Positions 1-7,388 of a DNA stretch of 64,000 nucleotides are shown one piece after another; position 1 is the stretch's first letter; each line of letters starts with the position of its first letter. Made by a program: the position numbers and the translations under genes. The notes under the pieces were generated by a model. That model saw only the letters and a list, made by a program, of their open reading frames with translations. It was not told the origin of the DNA and searched no databases. Source of the stretch: ZC4RG25 sp023428365 (GTDB taxonomy: Bacteria; Pseudomonadota; Alphaproteobacteria; Rhizobiales; Hyphomicrobiaceae); contig JBNOAI010000001.1 in the NCBI GenBank assembly GCA_050283925.1, forward strand, positions 620,001-684,000, given 5' to 3'.

Positions 1-107
1 AGGATGCCCGATCCTGGTTGGCTACGGTCGACGTCCGTGATTTGGGGTTGAGCCCAGTGATTGTGGAAGAGCTGAAGAAATTGAACCTTGTCCAAATGGC
101 GGCATAG
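1..107 (+). CDS. C-terminal end of a gene cut by the left window edge (unidentified)
   Basis: One frame is open from the window edge and stops with TAG at 105-107. It encodes at least 34 residues, ending in a charged amphipathic stretch (VIVEELKKLNLV, then QMAA). The remaining gene lies outside the window and no family is recognisable from this tail. Good coding character and a sensible position upstream of an intergenic region make it plausible, but a short chance frame cannot be excluded. Confidence 0.35.
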   Translation, partial: DARSWLATVDVRDLGLSPVIVEELKKLNLVQMAA

Positions 108-304
108 GCGACCGTTCAGTGCGTTGTCGGCACCTTCATACTCGTGTCGTATTGAGGCATTGGTGCCGTCGAATCTTGCCTTGATCGACGTCTGTTTCGG
201 GCAAACGCCGCCGTGCGCTCTCGGCCTCACGCTGCTTTCACCGCTCGACAGGCCCGATTGAGACAGCGCCATTTTCGCGCTGCATCCATTGATCGCCATG
301 GCTC

Positions 305-320
305 CGTGATATATATCACG
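305..320. promoter_or_regulatory. Perfect 16-bp palindrome, probable VapB operator
   Basis: CGTGATATATATCACG is a perfect inverted repeat ending 27 bases before the vapB start codon. VapBC complexes typically autorepress by binding palindromes that overlap their own promoter. The AT-rich core and position fit that role. The link to VapB is inferred from position only. Confidence 0.6.
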
Positions 321-347
321 ATATCTATCAATGGCATGGAGGCCACC

Positions 348-611
348 ATGACGTCTCGGACCGCAAAGATTTTTACGACCGGCCGCAGTCAGGCCGTAAG
401 ACTCCCCGCGGAATTTCGCTTCGAGGGTAGCGAGGTGTTTGTGCGCCGCGATCCCAAGACCGGCGATGTCATTCTTTCGCGCAAGCCCGATTCCTGGGAC
501 GGTCTCTTCGAGCTCTACGGCAAGGATCAAGTACCGGATGACTTCATGGGGCCGGCCGATCGGAGCCAGCCGTCCCAGGACCGCGATCCGTTCGAGGGAT
601 GGAAGGAATGA
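348..611 (+). CDS. vapB: VapB-type antitoxin, AbrB/SpoVT-like
   Basis: 87-residue protein, the antitoxin half of a type II toxin-antitoxin pair. The N-terminus (TAKIFTTGRSQAVRLPAEFRF) has the swapped-hairpin AbrB/SpoVT signature of VapB/MvaT-type antitoxins: a short strand, then GRSQAVRLP, then a hydrophobic strand. The C-terminal half (DSWDGLFELYG onward) is acidic and likely wraps the toxin. The ATG at 348 is chosen because GGAGG ends five bases upstream; an in-frame ATG at 336 lies inside that ribosome-binding site. The stop overlaps the toxin start by four bases (ATGA), implying translational coupling. A palindrome at 305-320 probably serves as operator. Confidence 0.85.
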   Translation: MTSRTAKIFTTGRSQAVRLPAEFRFEGSEVFVRRDPKTGDVILSRKPDSWDGLFELYGKDQVPDDFMGPADRSQPSQDRDPFEGWKE

Positions 612-1018
612 GCGCCTGGATGCTCGACACCAATATCGCCAGCCATATCATCAAGGGTGACCAGCCGGCGATCATCCAGAGGCTGGCGTCCCTTCCGATG
701 GAGGACATTGTCATCTCATCTGTCACCGAAGGCGAATTGCTCTATGGCCTTGCCAAACGCGGCCATCCCAAAGCGTTATCTGAACGAGTTCGGCAATTCC
801 TTCTCCGGGTCGACGTGCTGCCCTGGGATCACGATGTCACACAAACCTATGGTGATCTGCGGGCAGCGTGCGAAGCCAAGGGCGTGACCCTCGCGCCCCT
901 CGACATGATGATCGCCGCGCATGCCGTGGCAACGGAAGCAACCCTTGTCACACGCGACAAGGTCTTCGCACGCGTCTCCGAGCCTTTGAGGATCGACGAC
1001 TGGACGAGGCCGAAATGA
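608..1018 (+). CDS. vapC: VapC-type toxin, PIN-domain ribonuclease
   Basis: 136-residue PIN-domain protein, the expected size for a VapC/FitB toxin. VapC toxins are magnesium-dependent endoribonucleases that cut tRNA or rRNA when free of antitoxin. Visible active-site acids are Asp in MLDTNIAS near residue 6, Glu in TEGELLYG near residue 43, and Asp in LAPLDMMIAAHA near residue 99, followed by the usual LVTRDKVF near the C-terminus. The frame also has an ATG at 599, but the ATG at 608 overlaps the vapB stop as ATGA and is the standard arrangement. The gene appears intact, so the module may be active. Confidence 0.9.
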   Translation: MSAWMLDTNIASHIIKGDQPAIIQRLASLPMEDIVISSVTEGELLYGLAKRGHPKALSERVRQFLLRVDVLPWDHDVTQTYGDLRAACEAKGVTLAPLDMMIAAHAVATEATLVTRDKVFARVSEPLRIDDWTRPK

Positions 1019-1043
1019 AGATTCCTTGAGCGTACGCGCAATT

Positions 1044-1074
1044 CGATAAGCAGCGTTTCGATCGGAGCTTATCG
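1044..1074. terminator. Stem-loop after vapBC, possible weak terminator
   Basis: CGATAAGC (1044-1051) and GCTTATCG (1067-1074) form an 8-bp stem with a 15-base loop, 26 bases after the vapC stop. The following bases (TAGTTTGG) give only a poor T-tract, so termination is uncertain. Nothing else recognisable was seen in 1075-1277. Confidence 0.35.
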
Positions 1075-1277
1075 TAGTTTGGCTGGTTAAGTGTCCTCAT
1101 CAAGAAGGATGGCGAAATTATAGTGCTCAGTTCCTTCGTTCTCGGCCCGCCAGACACCGCCGATTGCCTTCTATGGCGCGATACTGCCGCCGATCACCGC
1201 ATTCGCACCAAACGACACTGAACCGATTGGACCGCCGGTAACCGCACAAATGCGTGCCGCGGCGCTGGCGGAAGCTC

Positions 1278-1676
1278 TCATAAATCCGAGGGAGCGTCCG
1301 GAGGGACCATTTCCTCGCGCAGTGCCGCCCACGACAACAGTGCATCGAGCGCCGGGCACAGCGCCTGTCCCCATTCCGTGAGGCAGTATTCCACCTTCGG
1401 CGGCACCTGATGGTGAACGATGCGACGGACGATGCCGTCGCCTTCCATCTGGCGAAGCTGTTGGATCAACATCTTCTGAGACACGGCCGGGATCGCCCGT
1501 TCAAGGTCTGAGAACCGCATGATGTTGCCGCCGAACAGGTGGAACAGAATGATCAGCTTCCACCGGCCCTCGAGCAGCTTCAGCACGTTTTCGACGCCTT
1601 CGGCGGCGGTCTCGCGTGTGTACTGAATAGACTTACTTTTAGGTGAGTGCCTTACTTTTTTGTCCGTTCTTGTCAT
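1278..1676 (-). CDS. HxlR-family winged-helix transcriptional regulator
   Basis: 132 residues, typical for HxlR/DUF24 regulators. The winged helix starts near residue 25 (VENVLKLLEGRWKLIILFHL), followed by the recognition segment (MRFSDLERAIP, then VSQKMLIQQLRQME) and the wing (PPKVEYCLTEWGQAL). The cysteine often found just before the first helix in redox-sensing members is absent, so thiol sensing is not supported. The gene diverges from the NTF2-like/SDR pair at 1731-2836, the usual arrangement for a local regulator. No good ribosome-binding site precedes the ATG at 1676, and the first 20 residues are basic and low-complexity, so the true start could be further in. Confidence 0.85.
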   Translation of the reverse strand: MTRTDKKVRHSPKSKSIQYTRETAAEGVENVLKLLEGRWKLIILFHLFGGNIMRFSDLERAIPAVSQKMLIQQLRQMEGDGIVRRIVHHQVPPKVEYCLTEWGQALCPALDALLSWAALREEMVPPDAPSDL

Positions 1677-1685
1677 TTGGGCAAG

Positions 1686-1701
1686 CTAAGGCAACCTAAG
1701 G
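1686..1701. promoter_or_regulatory. Direct repeat between divergent HxlR and SDR genes
   Basis: CTAAGG occurs at 1686-1691 and again at 1696-1701, exactly one helical turn apart, in the short gap between the divergent genes. CTTACTTTT also occurs twice (near 1630 and 1650) just inside the annotated HxlR start. Either pair could be the regulator's binding site; this is inference from position and spacing. Confidence 0.3.
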
Positions 1702-1730
1702 CCTGAAACAACGCAAATCGGAGAGCTGTT

Positions 1731-2057
1731 ATGCCGGTATCCCTGCCAGGGCCAATCGCAGCCTATTTCGCTGCCGATCAGAACGATGGCGATGCCGTCA
1801 CCCACTGCTTCACAGAGAACGCTGTCGTTACGGACGAACGCCGCACGCATGCGGGCCGTGACGGCATCCGCCGGTGGAAGGCGGAAGCCTTCGCGAAGTT
1901 CAGCTACACGACCGATCCTTCCGCAGTCAGCGACGAGGACGGCGCTACCGTGGTGACGGCTCGTGTCGCTGGCGATTTCCCGGGTAGCCCGGTCGATCTG
2001 CGCTACGCGTTCGTGCTGGATAGAGGGAAGATCGCGCAGCTGGAGATCACGCCGTGA
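1731..2057 (+). CDS. NTF2-like / SnoaL-like domain protein
   Basis: 108-residue protein with the NTF2-fold pattern: an N-terminal helix with a YFAADQNDGDAVTHCFTENAVV motif region, then THAGRDGIRRW, then beta-strands ending in a hydrophobic strand (IAQLEITP). Members are small isomerase, dehydratase or binding domains; substrate cannot be predicted. A GGAG precedes the ATG (CGGAGAGCTGTT). The stop overlaps the GTG start of the downstream dehydrogenase by four bases, so the two are translated together and probably act on related compounds. Likely controlled by the divergent HxlR regulator. Confidence 0.75.
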   Translation: MPVSLPGPIAAYFAADQNDGDAVTHCFTENAVVTDERRTHAGRDGIRRWKAEAFAKFSYTTDPSAVSDEDGATVVTARVAGDFPGSPVDLRYAFVLDRGKIAQLEITP

Positions 2058-2836
2058 GCTTCGACCTTGGTCTAAAGGGCAAGCGAGCGCTCGTGACAGG
2101 TGGAACGAAGGGCATTGGCGCGGCTGTGGTCGAGGGCCTGCGCCATGCTGGCGCGCGTGTGGTGACGACAGCGCGCACCGTTCCCACTCGCTCAATGGGA
2201 GACGTTCACTTCATCGCCGCCGATCTGACGACCTCTGAAGGTTGCTCTGCTGCGGCCGACGGCGTGCTCGATCACCTCGGTGGTGTGGACATTGTCGTGC
2301 ATGTGGTGGGCGGTTCATCCGCGTCCGGCGGCGGATTCGCCGCGCTGGATGATGCGGAATGGTTCAGAGAGCTGAACTGGAACCTCATGTCGGCCGTGCG
2401 CCTCGACCGCGCTCTTCTGCCTGGCATGATCGCGCAAGGTTCGGGCGTGATCGTGCACATCACCTCGATCCAGAACCGCTTGCCGCTTCCGGAATCCACG
2501 ACCGCCTACGCGGCTGCGAAGGCCGCCCTTTCGACCTACAGCAAGAGCCTGTCGAAGCAGGTGGGACCGCAAGGCGTCCGCGTGGTGCGGGTTTCTCCTG
2601 GCTGGGTGGAGACCGAGGCAGCGGTTGGGATGGCCGAGCGCTTGGCCAAGCAGGCGGGCACCGACTACGAGGGCGGCAAGCGGATCATCATGAATTCGCT
2701 CGGCGGTATCCCGCTCGGCCGCCCAGCAAAGCCGGCGGAGGTCGCCGATCTGGTTGCTTTCGTCGTCTCCCCGCGCGCTGGCGCAGTGACAGGCACAGAG
2801 TTCGTCATTGATGGTGGTACCGTACCCACCGTTTAG
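2054..2836 (+). CDS. SDR-family NAD(P)-dependent oxidoreductase
   Basis: 260 residues, classical short-chain dehydrogenase length. The nucleotide-binding motif TGGTKGIG lies near residue 16, HVVGG in the NAG-equivalent position near residue 85, the catalytic serine near residue 137 (VHITSIQNR) and the YAAAK active-site Tyr/Lys near residue 152. It ends with GAVTGTEFVIDGG, the usual SDR C-terminus. Translation starts at GTG (2054) overlapping the NTF2-like gene's stop. The substrate is unknown. The HxlR-NTF2-SDR arrangement suggests an inducible detoxification or side-chain reduction module. Confidence 0.88.
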   Translation: MSFDLGLKGKRALVTGGTKGIGAAVVEGLRHAGARVVTTARTVPTRSMGDVHFIAADLTTSEGCSAAADGVLDHLGGVDIVVHVVGGSSASGGGFAALDDAEWFRELNWNLMSAVRLDRALLPGMIAQGSGVIVHITSIQNRLPLPESTTAYAAAKAALSTYSKSLSKQVGPQGVRVVRVSPGWVETEAAVGMAERLAKQAGTDYEGGKRIIMNSLGGIPLGRPAKPAEVADLVAFVVSPRAGAVTGTEFVIDGGTVPTV

Positions 2837-2963
2837 CGAGGCTCGAGGTTGGCTGGGCACCGGTCACAATTCGGTAACGGCCAGCCGGATAAGGGCTCGC
2901 ATTGGGGTCTGATTGATGTACTCTTGGCTGAAGAGGGGGGCCACTGAGCGCAAAGGAGCGACC

Positions 2964-3179
2964 ATGGCTTTCGAAGATGTGCAGGCCGAGCTGGGCTTGC
3001 TGCTGACGCAAATGCAGAACGAGAACCAGCCCGAGGACAAGCACGAGATTTATCTCGTCATCATGCGCAAACTGAACGAGCTGAAGGCTTATGGGATGCC
3101 CGTGCCTCAGGATCTGCTCGATCTGGAGAAGTCGCTGGAGGCCGAGTTCGAAGCCGAGCAGCGCGGCGAGCCGTTGTGA
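2964..3179 (+). CDS. Small conserved acidic protein of unknown function
   Basis: 71 residues, helical and acidic, with no cysteine and no signal or membrane segment. The sequence starts MAFEDVQAELGLLLTQM and ends with a charged helix (LEKSLEAEFEAEQ). The ATG at 2964 is preceded by AAAGGAG, which fixes the start over upstream in-frame ATGs. I recognise the style of a small protein conserved in rhizobia-like genomes, but no function is known to me. It stands alone between the SDR and the VOC gene. Confidence 0.65.
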   Translation: MAFEDVQAELGLLLTQMQNENQPEDKHEIYLVIMRKLNELKAYGMPVPQDLLDLEKSLEAEFEAEQRGEPL

Positions 3180-3248
3180 TGTGATCGGCGGCAGTCGCCA
3201 CGGCAGCGTGGTCGATTGCAGTTACCGGAACGAGCGCGGAGCATCGTG

Positions 3249-3809
3249 ATGCAGCGTGTGCAAACACAGGGCGTCCATCACATCACCCTGGTTGGAGCCG
3301 ATCGCCAGACGTCTATCGACTTCTGGGAGGGTGTGCTCGGCATGCCGTTCGTCTTCGAGCAGCCGAACCTCGACGATCACACGCAGAACCATCTGTATTT
3401 TGATCCCGGCGACGGCCGCCTGATTACAATTTTCACGAGCGAGAACTGGAAGCCCGATTCAACGCCGAATCCGACTGGCGTCGGCAATGTGCATCATCTG
3501 GCGTTCAATGTGTCCCGGGCGACGTTCACGCAGGCCGCAAAACGGCTGCGTGAACGCAAGATCGCCAATTCTGGCGAGGTCGATCGCGGGTTCATGCACT
3601 CGCTGTATTTTCGCGATCCGCTTGGCCAGCTGTTGGAGATCGCGTGCTATAAATTCGAGCCGCCCGTTGGGTTCACGCATGCTGACGTCTTGCGCGAGGC
3701 TCATAAAATTCGCGTCGCTGCCGGGGCAATCAACATCGCCGATGAGCATCTGACCGATGCCATCGAGCTGTTGTCAAAGCCGCGGACCGGCGCGATCGAC
3801 AAGGCCTAG
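3249..3809 (+). CDS. VOC-family (glyoxalase/dioxygenase fold) protein
   Basis: 186 residues containing one vicinal-oxygen-chelate domain in two modules: GVHHITLVGADRQTSIDFW at the N-terminus and NVHHLAFNV in the middle. YFRDPLGQLLEIACY follows, supplying the His and Glu type metal ligands. Family members include glyoxalase I, extradiol dioxygenases and fosfomycin-resistance enzymes; the sequence does not tell which. An extra C-terminal helix region of about 45 residues follows the fold. The start at 3249 has GGAG seven bases upstream; an in-frame ATG at 3216 is less well placed. Confidence 0.8.
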   Translation: MQRVQTQGVHHITLVGADRQTSIDFWEGVLGMPFVFEQPNLDDHTQNHLYFDPGDGRLITIFTSENWKPDSTPNPTGVGNVHHLAFNVSRATFTQAAKRLRERKIANSGEVDRGFMHSLYFRDPLGQLLEIACYKFEPPVGFTHADVLREAHKIRVAAGAINIADEHLTDAIELLSKPRTGAIDKA

Positions 3810-3838
3810 CGCGACGAGCCAGTGCTCAGGAACCCGCG

Positions 3839-4621
3839 TCAGCCCAGCGTCCGCAGCGCCGTTGTGCGCGCACGGCCGGCACTCATGAGCAGGCTGAGGT
3901 CGCTGCCACTCAATACCATCCTCACGCCCAAGCCGATGTAGTGGCGAAGTCCCTCGTCACTGTAAACGCCGCCCATCCCAGCCCACTTTCCGTGCTCGCG
4001 GCATGCGGCGATCATCGTTTGATAGGCTTCGGCGACGCGCGGGTGCATGAGTTCACCCGGAATGCCCATCTCGGCGGTGAGGTCGTTCGTGCCGATCAGA
4101 AGTACGTCGATCCCAGGAACCGCTGCGATCGCATCGGCATTGGCGATGGCTTCAGGCGTCTCCAGCATGACAACCGTCAGCATAGTCTTGTTCACGATGG
4201 CTGAGGCTTCGGCCAGCGGCATGGCGGCAAATCCGAACTGCGGCAGCGCGCCGGTCACCGAGCGGTGCCCGTCGGGCGGATAACGCAGCCGATCGGCGAT
4301 CTCGCGGGCTTCTTCTGCCGTATCGACATGAGGCACGACGATCCCGTAGGCGCCTCCGTCCAGCGCGCGGGTTGCCAAGTCGTATCGACCCCTCGGCACA
4401 CGGACGATAGGCGAAATGCCTGCGCTCAATGCCGCGACGGAGATTTGCACGGCGGTATCGAGCGCCATCGCGCCGTGTTCCAGATCGATGAACAGCCAGT
4501 CGAACCCGGATGTCTTCATGGCGCTGGCAATGTCGACGGTTCGCGCCTGGCGCAGGCCGATGCCAATCGCCAGTTCGCCTTTTTCAAGTCGTGCACGGGC
4601 TGGATTGGGAAATTCGGGCAT
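3839..4621 (-). CDS. HpcH/HpaI-type class II aldolase
   Basis: 260 residues, matching the HpcH/HpaI aldolase/citrate lyase family, which performs metal-dependent retro-aldol cleavage of 2-keto-3-deoxy or 4-hydroxy-2-oxo acids to pyruvate plus an aldehyde. Visible signatures are FDWLFIDLEHGAM (catalytic base region), SPIVRVPRGR (arginine), VVMLETPEAI (metal-binding Glu) and DVLLIGTNDL (metal-binding Asp). No signal peptide, so cytoplasmic. The actual substrate is unknown; no dedicated aromatic-degradation genes flank it. Confidence 0.88.
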   Translation of the reverse strand: MPEFPNPARARLEKGELAIGIGLRQARTVDIASAMKTSGFDWLFIDLEHGAMALDTAVQISVAALSAGISPIVRVPRGRYDLATRALDGGAYGIVVPHVDTAEEAREIADRLRYPPDGHRSVTGALPQFGFAAMPLAEASAIVNKTMLTVVMLETPEAIANADAIAAVPGIDVLLIGTNDLTAEMGIPGELMHPRVAEAYQTMIAACREHGKWAGMGGVYSDEGLRHYIGLGVRMVLSGSDLSLLMSAGRARTTALRTLG

Positions 4622-4715
4622 TTGCTTTCGCCTCCTTGTCAGCGCTTCAGGCTGCAGTGTGTTGTCAGCCAGCGCGCCGATGCAAGCGGCTTTGACGGTC
4701 TTGGACCTTGAGATC

Positions 4716-5186
4716 CTACCGCCCGGCGGAAGCGCTTTGCTGTTCTGCCGCGCGCTGCGTGTGTCTCACTGCTGCCTGGAGCTGAGCGAGCTTTTTCCTC
4801 ACGCGGGCTTCCGCATCCCGGAAACAGTCGCGCTCTCGCTCGCGCCGCTGCGCGGCATCGTCGGTGGCCGCCGTCGTGGCGGATTGCGCATTCGAAGATG
4901 TGGCGACAGCCTTCTGAACCAGCGAAGGTGTCTCGCGCGATTCCGCGGCGGCGTCTGTATAGAGGCAGGCGGGCTCGTCGACTTTCGCCATCAGATGCGC
5001 GCTCGGTTTCGGAACAGGTTTGGTCTGCGCCTGCTGTATCTCTGAGCGCGGAGCATGGGCATGGCAGCCCGCAATGAGAAGCGCTGACAACACGCAGGCT
5101 GCTAGGCTGGCAGAACGGCGATTATGGCTGGCTTTTCCAACGTTGAAACAACGGCGCGAACGCCGGAGAGCCCCGAACTGACGCAT
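4716..5186 (-). CDS. Putative lipoprotein of unknown function
   Basis: The sequence carries a basic N-terminus, a hydrophobic stretch (LAACVLSALLIAGC) and a lipobox with Cys as the last residue of LIAGC, indicating a lipoprotein of about 120 residues after processing. The mature part is Ala-, Gln- and Arg-rich with a predicted helical C-terminal half (RERERDCFRDAEARVRKKL). The start is uncertain: ATG at 5186 gives a plausible signal, with another in-frame ATG at 5213. I recognise no domain. Confidence 0.5.
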   Translation of the reverse strand: MRQFGALRRSRRCFNVGKASHNRRSASLAACVLSALLIAGCHAHAPRSEIQQAQTKPVPKPSAHLMAKVDEPACLYTDAAAESRETPSLVQKAVATSSNAQSATTAATDDAAQRRERERDCFRDAEARVRKKLAQLQAAVRHTQRAAEQQSASAGR

Positions 5187-5288
5187 CGATCCCTCGAACT
5201 TTGCTCTCCCCACGGAGAGTTAATGCGAGGATTATGTTGAGATGTTGATCACGATGCGGATGAGGCGTGGCATGGACAGGCCGGTGAA

Positions 5289-6023
5289 TTAAACGCCCCA
5301 GGTCTTGGCGGCGAAGGCCGGATAGGTTTCGGCAACCTGCCGCGCAACATCTGTGCGGAGAAGGGCGAGCGTATCGCCGTCCAGCATCGGCGTTGTGTGC
5401 GTGTCCGGCGTTTGCTCATAGTCGAATCCGGTCGCAGCGCGAACGTCGTCCGTGTTCACGCCGGGATGTGTGGACTGAAGGCGGAATCTCTTTTGGGCTT
5501 TGTCAAAAACGAAGGTGCACAAGCCCGTCACCAGCGCATACGGTCCGCCCGGCCGGTATTCTCCTTCCGGCGACGTTCCGGCCGCGCTGATGAAATCCAC
5601 CTTCGGCACCAGCGTTCGCGGCGTATGTTCTTCGCGAAAAAGAATGACGCGCGGGATCAGGTGATAGAGATAGGCCGATCCAAAGGAGCCGGGAAACCGC
5701 ACTTTGCTGCGCGGATATTCTCCGAGGCCGACGAGATTGATGTTGGCTTGCCCATCGATCTGGCCACCCGAAAGGAAAAACGCATCGATGCGGCCCTGGG
5801 CGGCGCAGTCGAAGAGCTCCCGCCCGCCATCGGTAAACGGATTGTGCTGGCGGCTGCCAAGCAGGGATACATGCAACGCGCCGCCCGAAAGTGCGCGCGC
5901 GAGCAACGCTGCTGAGCCCGGAATGGGTGAACTGGATCCGACGGCGACGTGGCGCAATCCCGCCAGCATGGGCGCGATTGCGCCGATCATGACCTCGGCC
6001 CGATGAAGATTTGCAGACGTCAC
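5289..6023 (-). CDS. CoA-transferase beta-subunit-like protein (IpdB-type)
   Basis: 244 residues with the family I CoA-transferase beta fold: VAVGSSSPIPGSAALLAR near residue 28, a Gly-rich GGQIDGQANINLV near residue 88, and the conserved segment FPGSFGSAYLYHL. The ENG-type motif carrying the catalytic Glu of true CoA-transferases is not seen, which resembles the IpdB/hydrolase branch. These enzymes need an alpha subunit; none is present beside it. The start overlaps the rarA stop by four bases, so it is the last gene of an htrA-rarA run. Substrate unknown. Confidence 0.7.
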   Translation of the reverse strand: MTSANLHRAEVMIGAIAPMLAGLRHVAVGSSSPIPGSAALLARALSGGALHVSLLGSRQHNPFTDGGRELFDCAAQGRIDAFFLSGGQIDGQANINLVGLGEYPRSKVRFPGSFGSAYLYHLIPRVILFREEHTPRTLVPKVDFISAAGTSPEGEYRPGGPYALVTGLCTFVFDKAQKRFRLQSTHPGVNTDDVRAATGFDYEQTPDTHTTPMLDGDTLALLRTDVARQVAETYPAFAAKTWGV

Positions 6024-7342
6024 GATCCCTCCCGCCCTTGCTTTTTTCGGCGCAGGTCAGCCCAATACGCCAGTCGTTTGCGGACATCCCGTTCGAAGCC
6101 GCGCTCTGGCGGATCATAGAACTGATGGCGCCCCATGCTCTCCGGAAAATAATCCTGGCCGGAGAAGCCCTCGGCTGTGTCGTGATCGTAGTCATAGCCC
6201 GAGCCATAGCCCTCATCGGACATCAGGCGCGTCGGTGCGTTGAGGATGTGCTTCGGAGGGCTCACGCTGCCGCTGTCCTTTGCGGCGCGCATGGCGGCCT
6301 TGTAGGCGACGTACGCGCCATTCGATTTCGGCGCAACGGCGAGATAGATGGTTGCCTGCGCCAGCGCCAGTTCGCCTTCCGGACTGCCGAGAAAATCGAA
6401 AGCATCCTTGGCTGCCAATGCCTGGACGAGGGCCTGGGGATCGGCAAGGCCGATATCCTCCACCGCCATGCGCACCAGGCGACGCGCCAGAAATAGCCGA
6501 TCTTCGCCGCCATCCAGCATCCGCGCCAGCCAGTAAAGTGCGGCGTCAGGATCGGAGCCGCGCACGGACTTATGCAGGGCGCTGATGAGATTGTAATGCC
6601 CGTCGCGAGACTTGTCGTAGAGCGGCGCACGACGCTGTACCAGTGTCGTTAAGGCATCGCGGGTGAGCGACTTGGCGCCCGTTGGAACGGCGGCGAAGAC
6701 TTCCTCGGCCAGATTCAGCACGGATCGGCCGTCACCATCCGACATGGCGAGCAATGCAGTACGCGCCTCCTGATCGAGAGGCAGCGGCCGGCCTTCTTCC
6801 TTTTCGGCGCGCTGCACGAGATCAGATAGAGCCTCCTCACCAAGCCGGTGGAATACCAGCACGGCCGCGCGTGAGAGAACAGCGGCATTGAGTTCGAACG
6901 ACGGGTTCTCGGTCGTCGCACCGACGAGCGTGATCGTCCCGTCCTCCATATAAGGCAGGAAACTGTCTTGCTGCGCGCGATTGAAACGATGGATCTCGTC
7001 GATGAACAGCAGCGTCCCTTTGCCGGTCTGACGCAGTGTCTTCGCGCGGTCGAAGGCCTTTCGCAGATCCTGAACGCCTGAAAAAATCGCCGACAGTTGC
7101 TGGAATTCCAGATCCGTCTCGTGTGCGAGCAGCCGCGCGACGGTCGTCTTGCCACAACCGGGCGGGCCCCAGAGCACCATGCTTTGGAGCCGCCCCGATT
7201 TGACCATACGTGTCAGCGTGCCTTCCGGCCCGACGAGATGATCTTGCCCGACGACCTCGCCGAGGCGCTGCGGGCGCAGTCGGTCAGCAAGCGGGCGCGG
7301 GGCCCGCTTCTCCAATCCGGCGGCTTGAAACAGGTTATCCAT
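6020..7342 (-). CDS. rarA: Replication-associated recombination protein A (RarA/MgsA)
   Basis: 440 residues, the normal length for this AAA+ ATPase, which is a clamp-loader relative acting at stalled replication forks. The N-terminus ADRLRPQRLGEVVGQDHLVG, Walker A GPPGCGKTTVAR near residue 60, Walker B LLFIDEIHRFN near residue 111 and sensor 1 GATTENPSFE are all visible. The C-terminal tetramerisation part (SVSPPKHILNAPTRLM, then YDYDHD and QDYFPE) is also complete. It lies 46 bases after an HtrA protease gene in the same orientation. Confidence 0.95.
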   Translation of the reverse strand: MDNLFQAAGLEKRAPRPLADRLRPQRLGEVVGQDHLVGPEGTLTRMVKSGRLQSMVLWGPPGCGKTTVARLLAHETDLEFQQLSAIFSGVQDLRKAFDRAKTLRQTGKGTLLFIDEIHRFNRAQQDSFLPYMEDGTITLVGATTENPSFELNAAVLSRAAVLVFHRLGEEALSDLVQRAEKEEGRPLPLDQEARTALLAMSDGDGRSVLNLAEEVFAAVPTGAKSLTRDALTTLVQRRAPLYDKSRDGHYNLISALHKSVRGSDPDAALYWLARMLDGGEDRLFLARRLVRMAVEDIGLADPQALVQALAAKDAFDFLGSPEGELALAQATIYLAVAPKSNGAYVAYKAAMRAAKDSGSVSPPKHILNAPTRLMSDEGYGSGYDYDHDTAEGFSGQDYFPESMGRHQFYDPPERGFERDVRKRLAYWADLRRKKQGREGS

Positions 7343-7388
7343 AGCAAGGCTATTGTCCTATCCGCCTCCGCCACCGCTGTCGAGGCCG

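Noticed and set aside
1075..1277. Possible gene remnant between vapC and the HxlR gene
   Set aside because: Short frames here have no family motif and no start signal.
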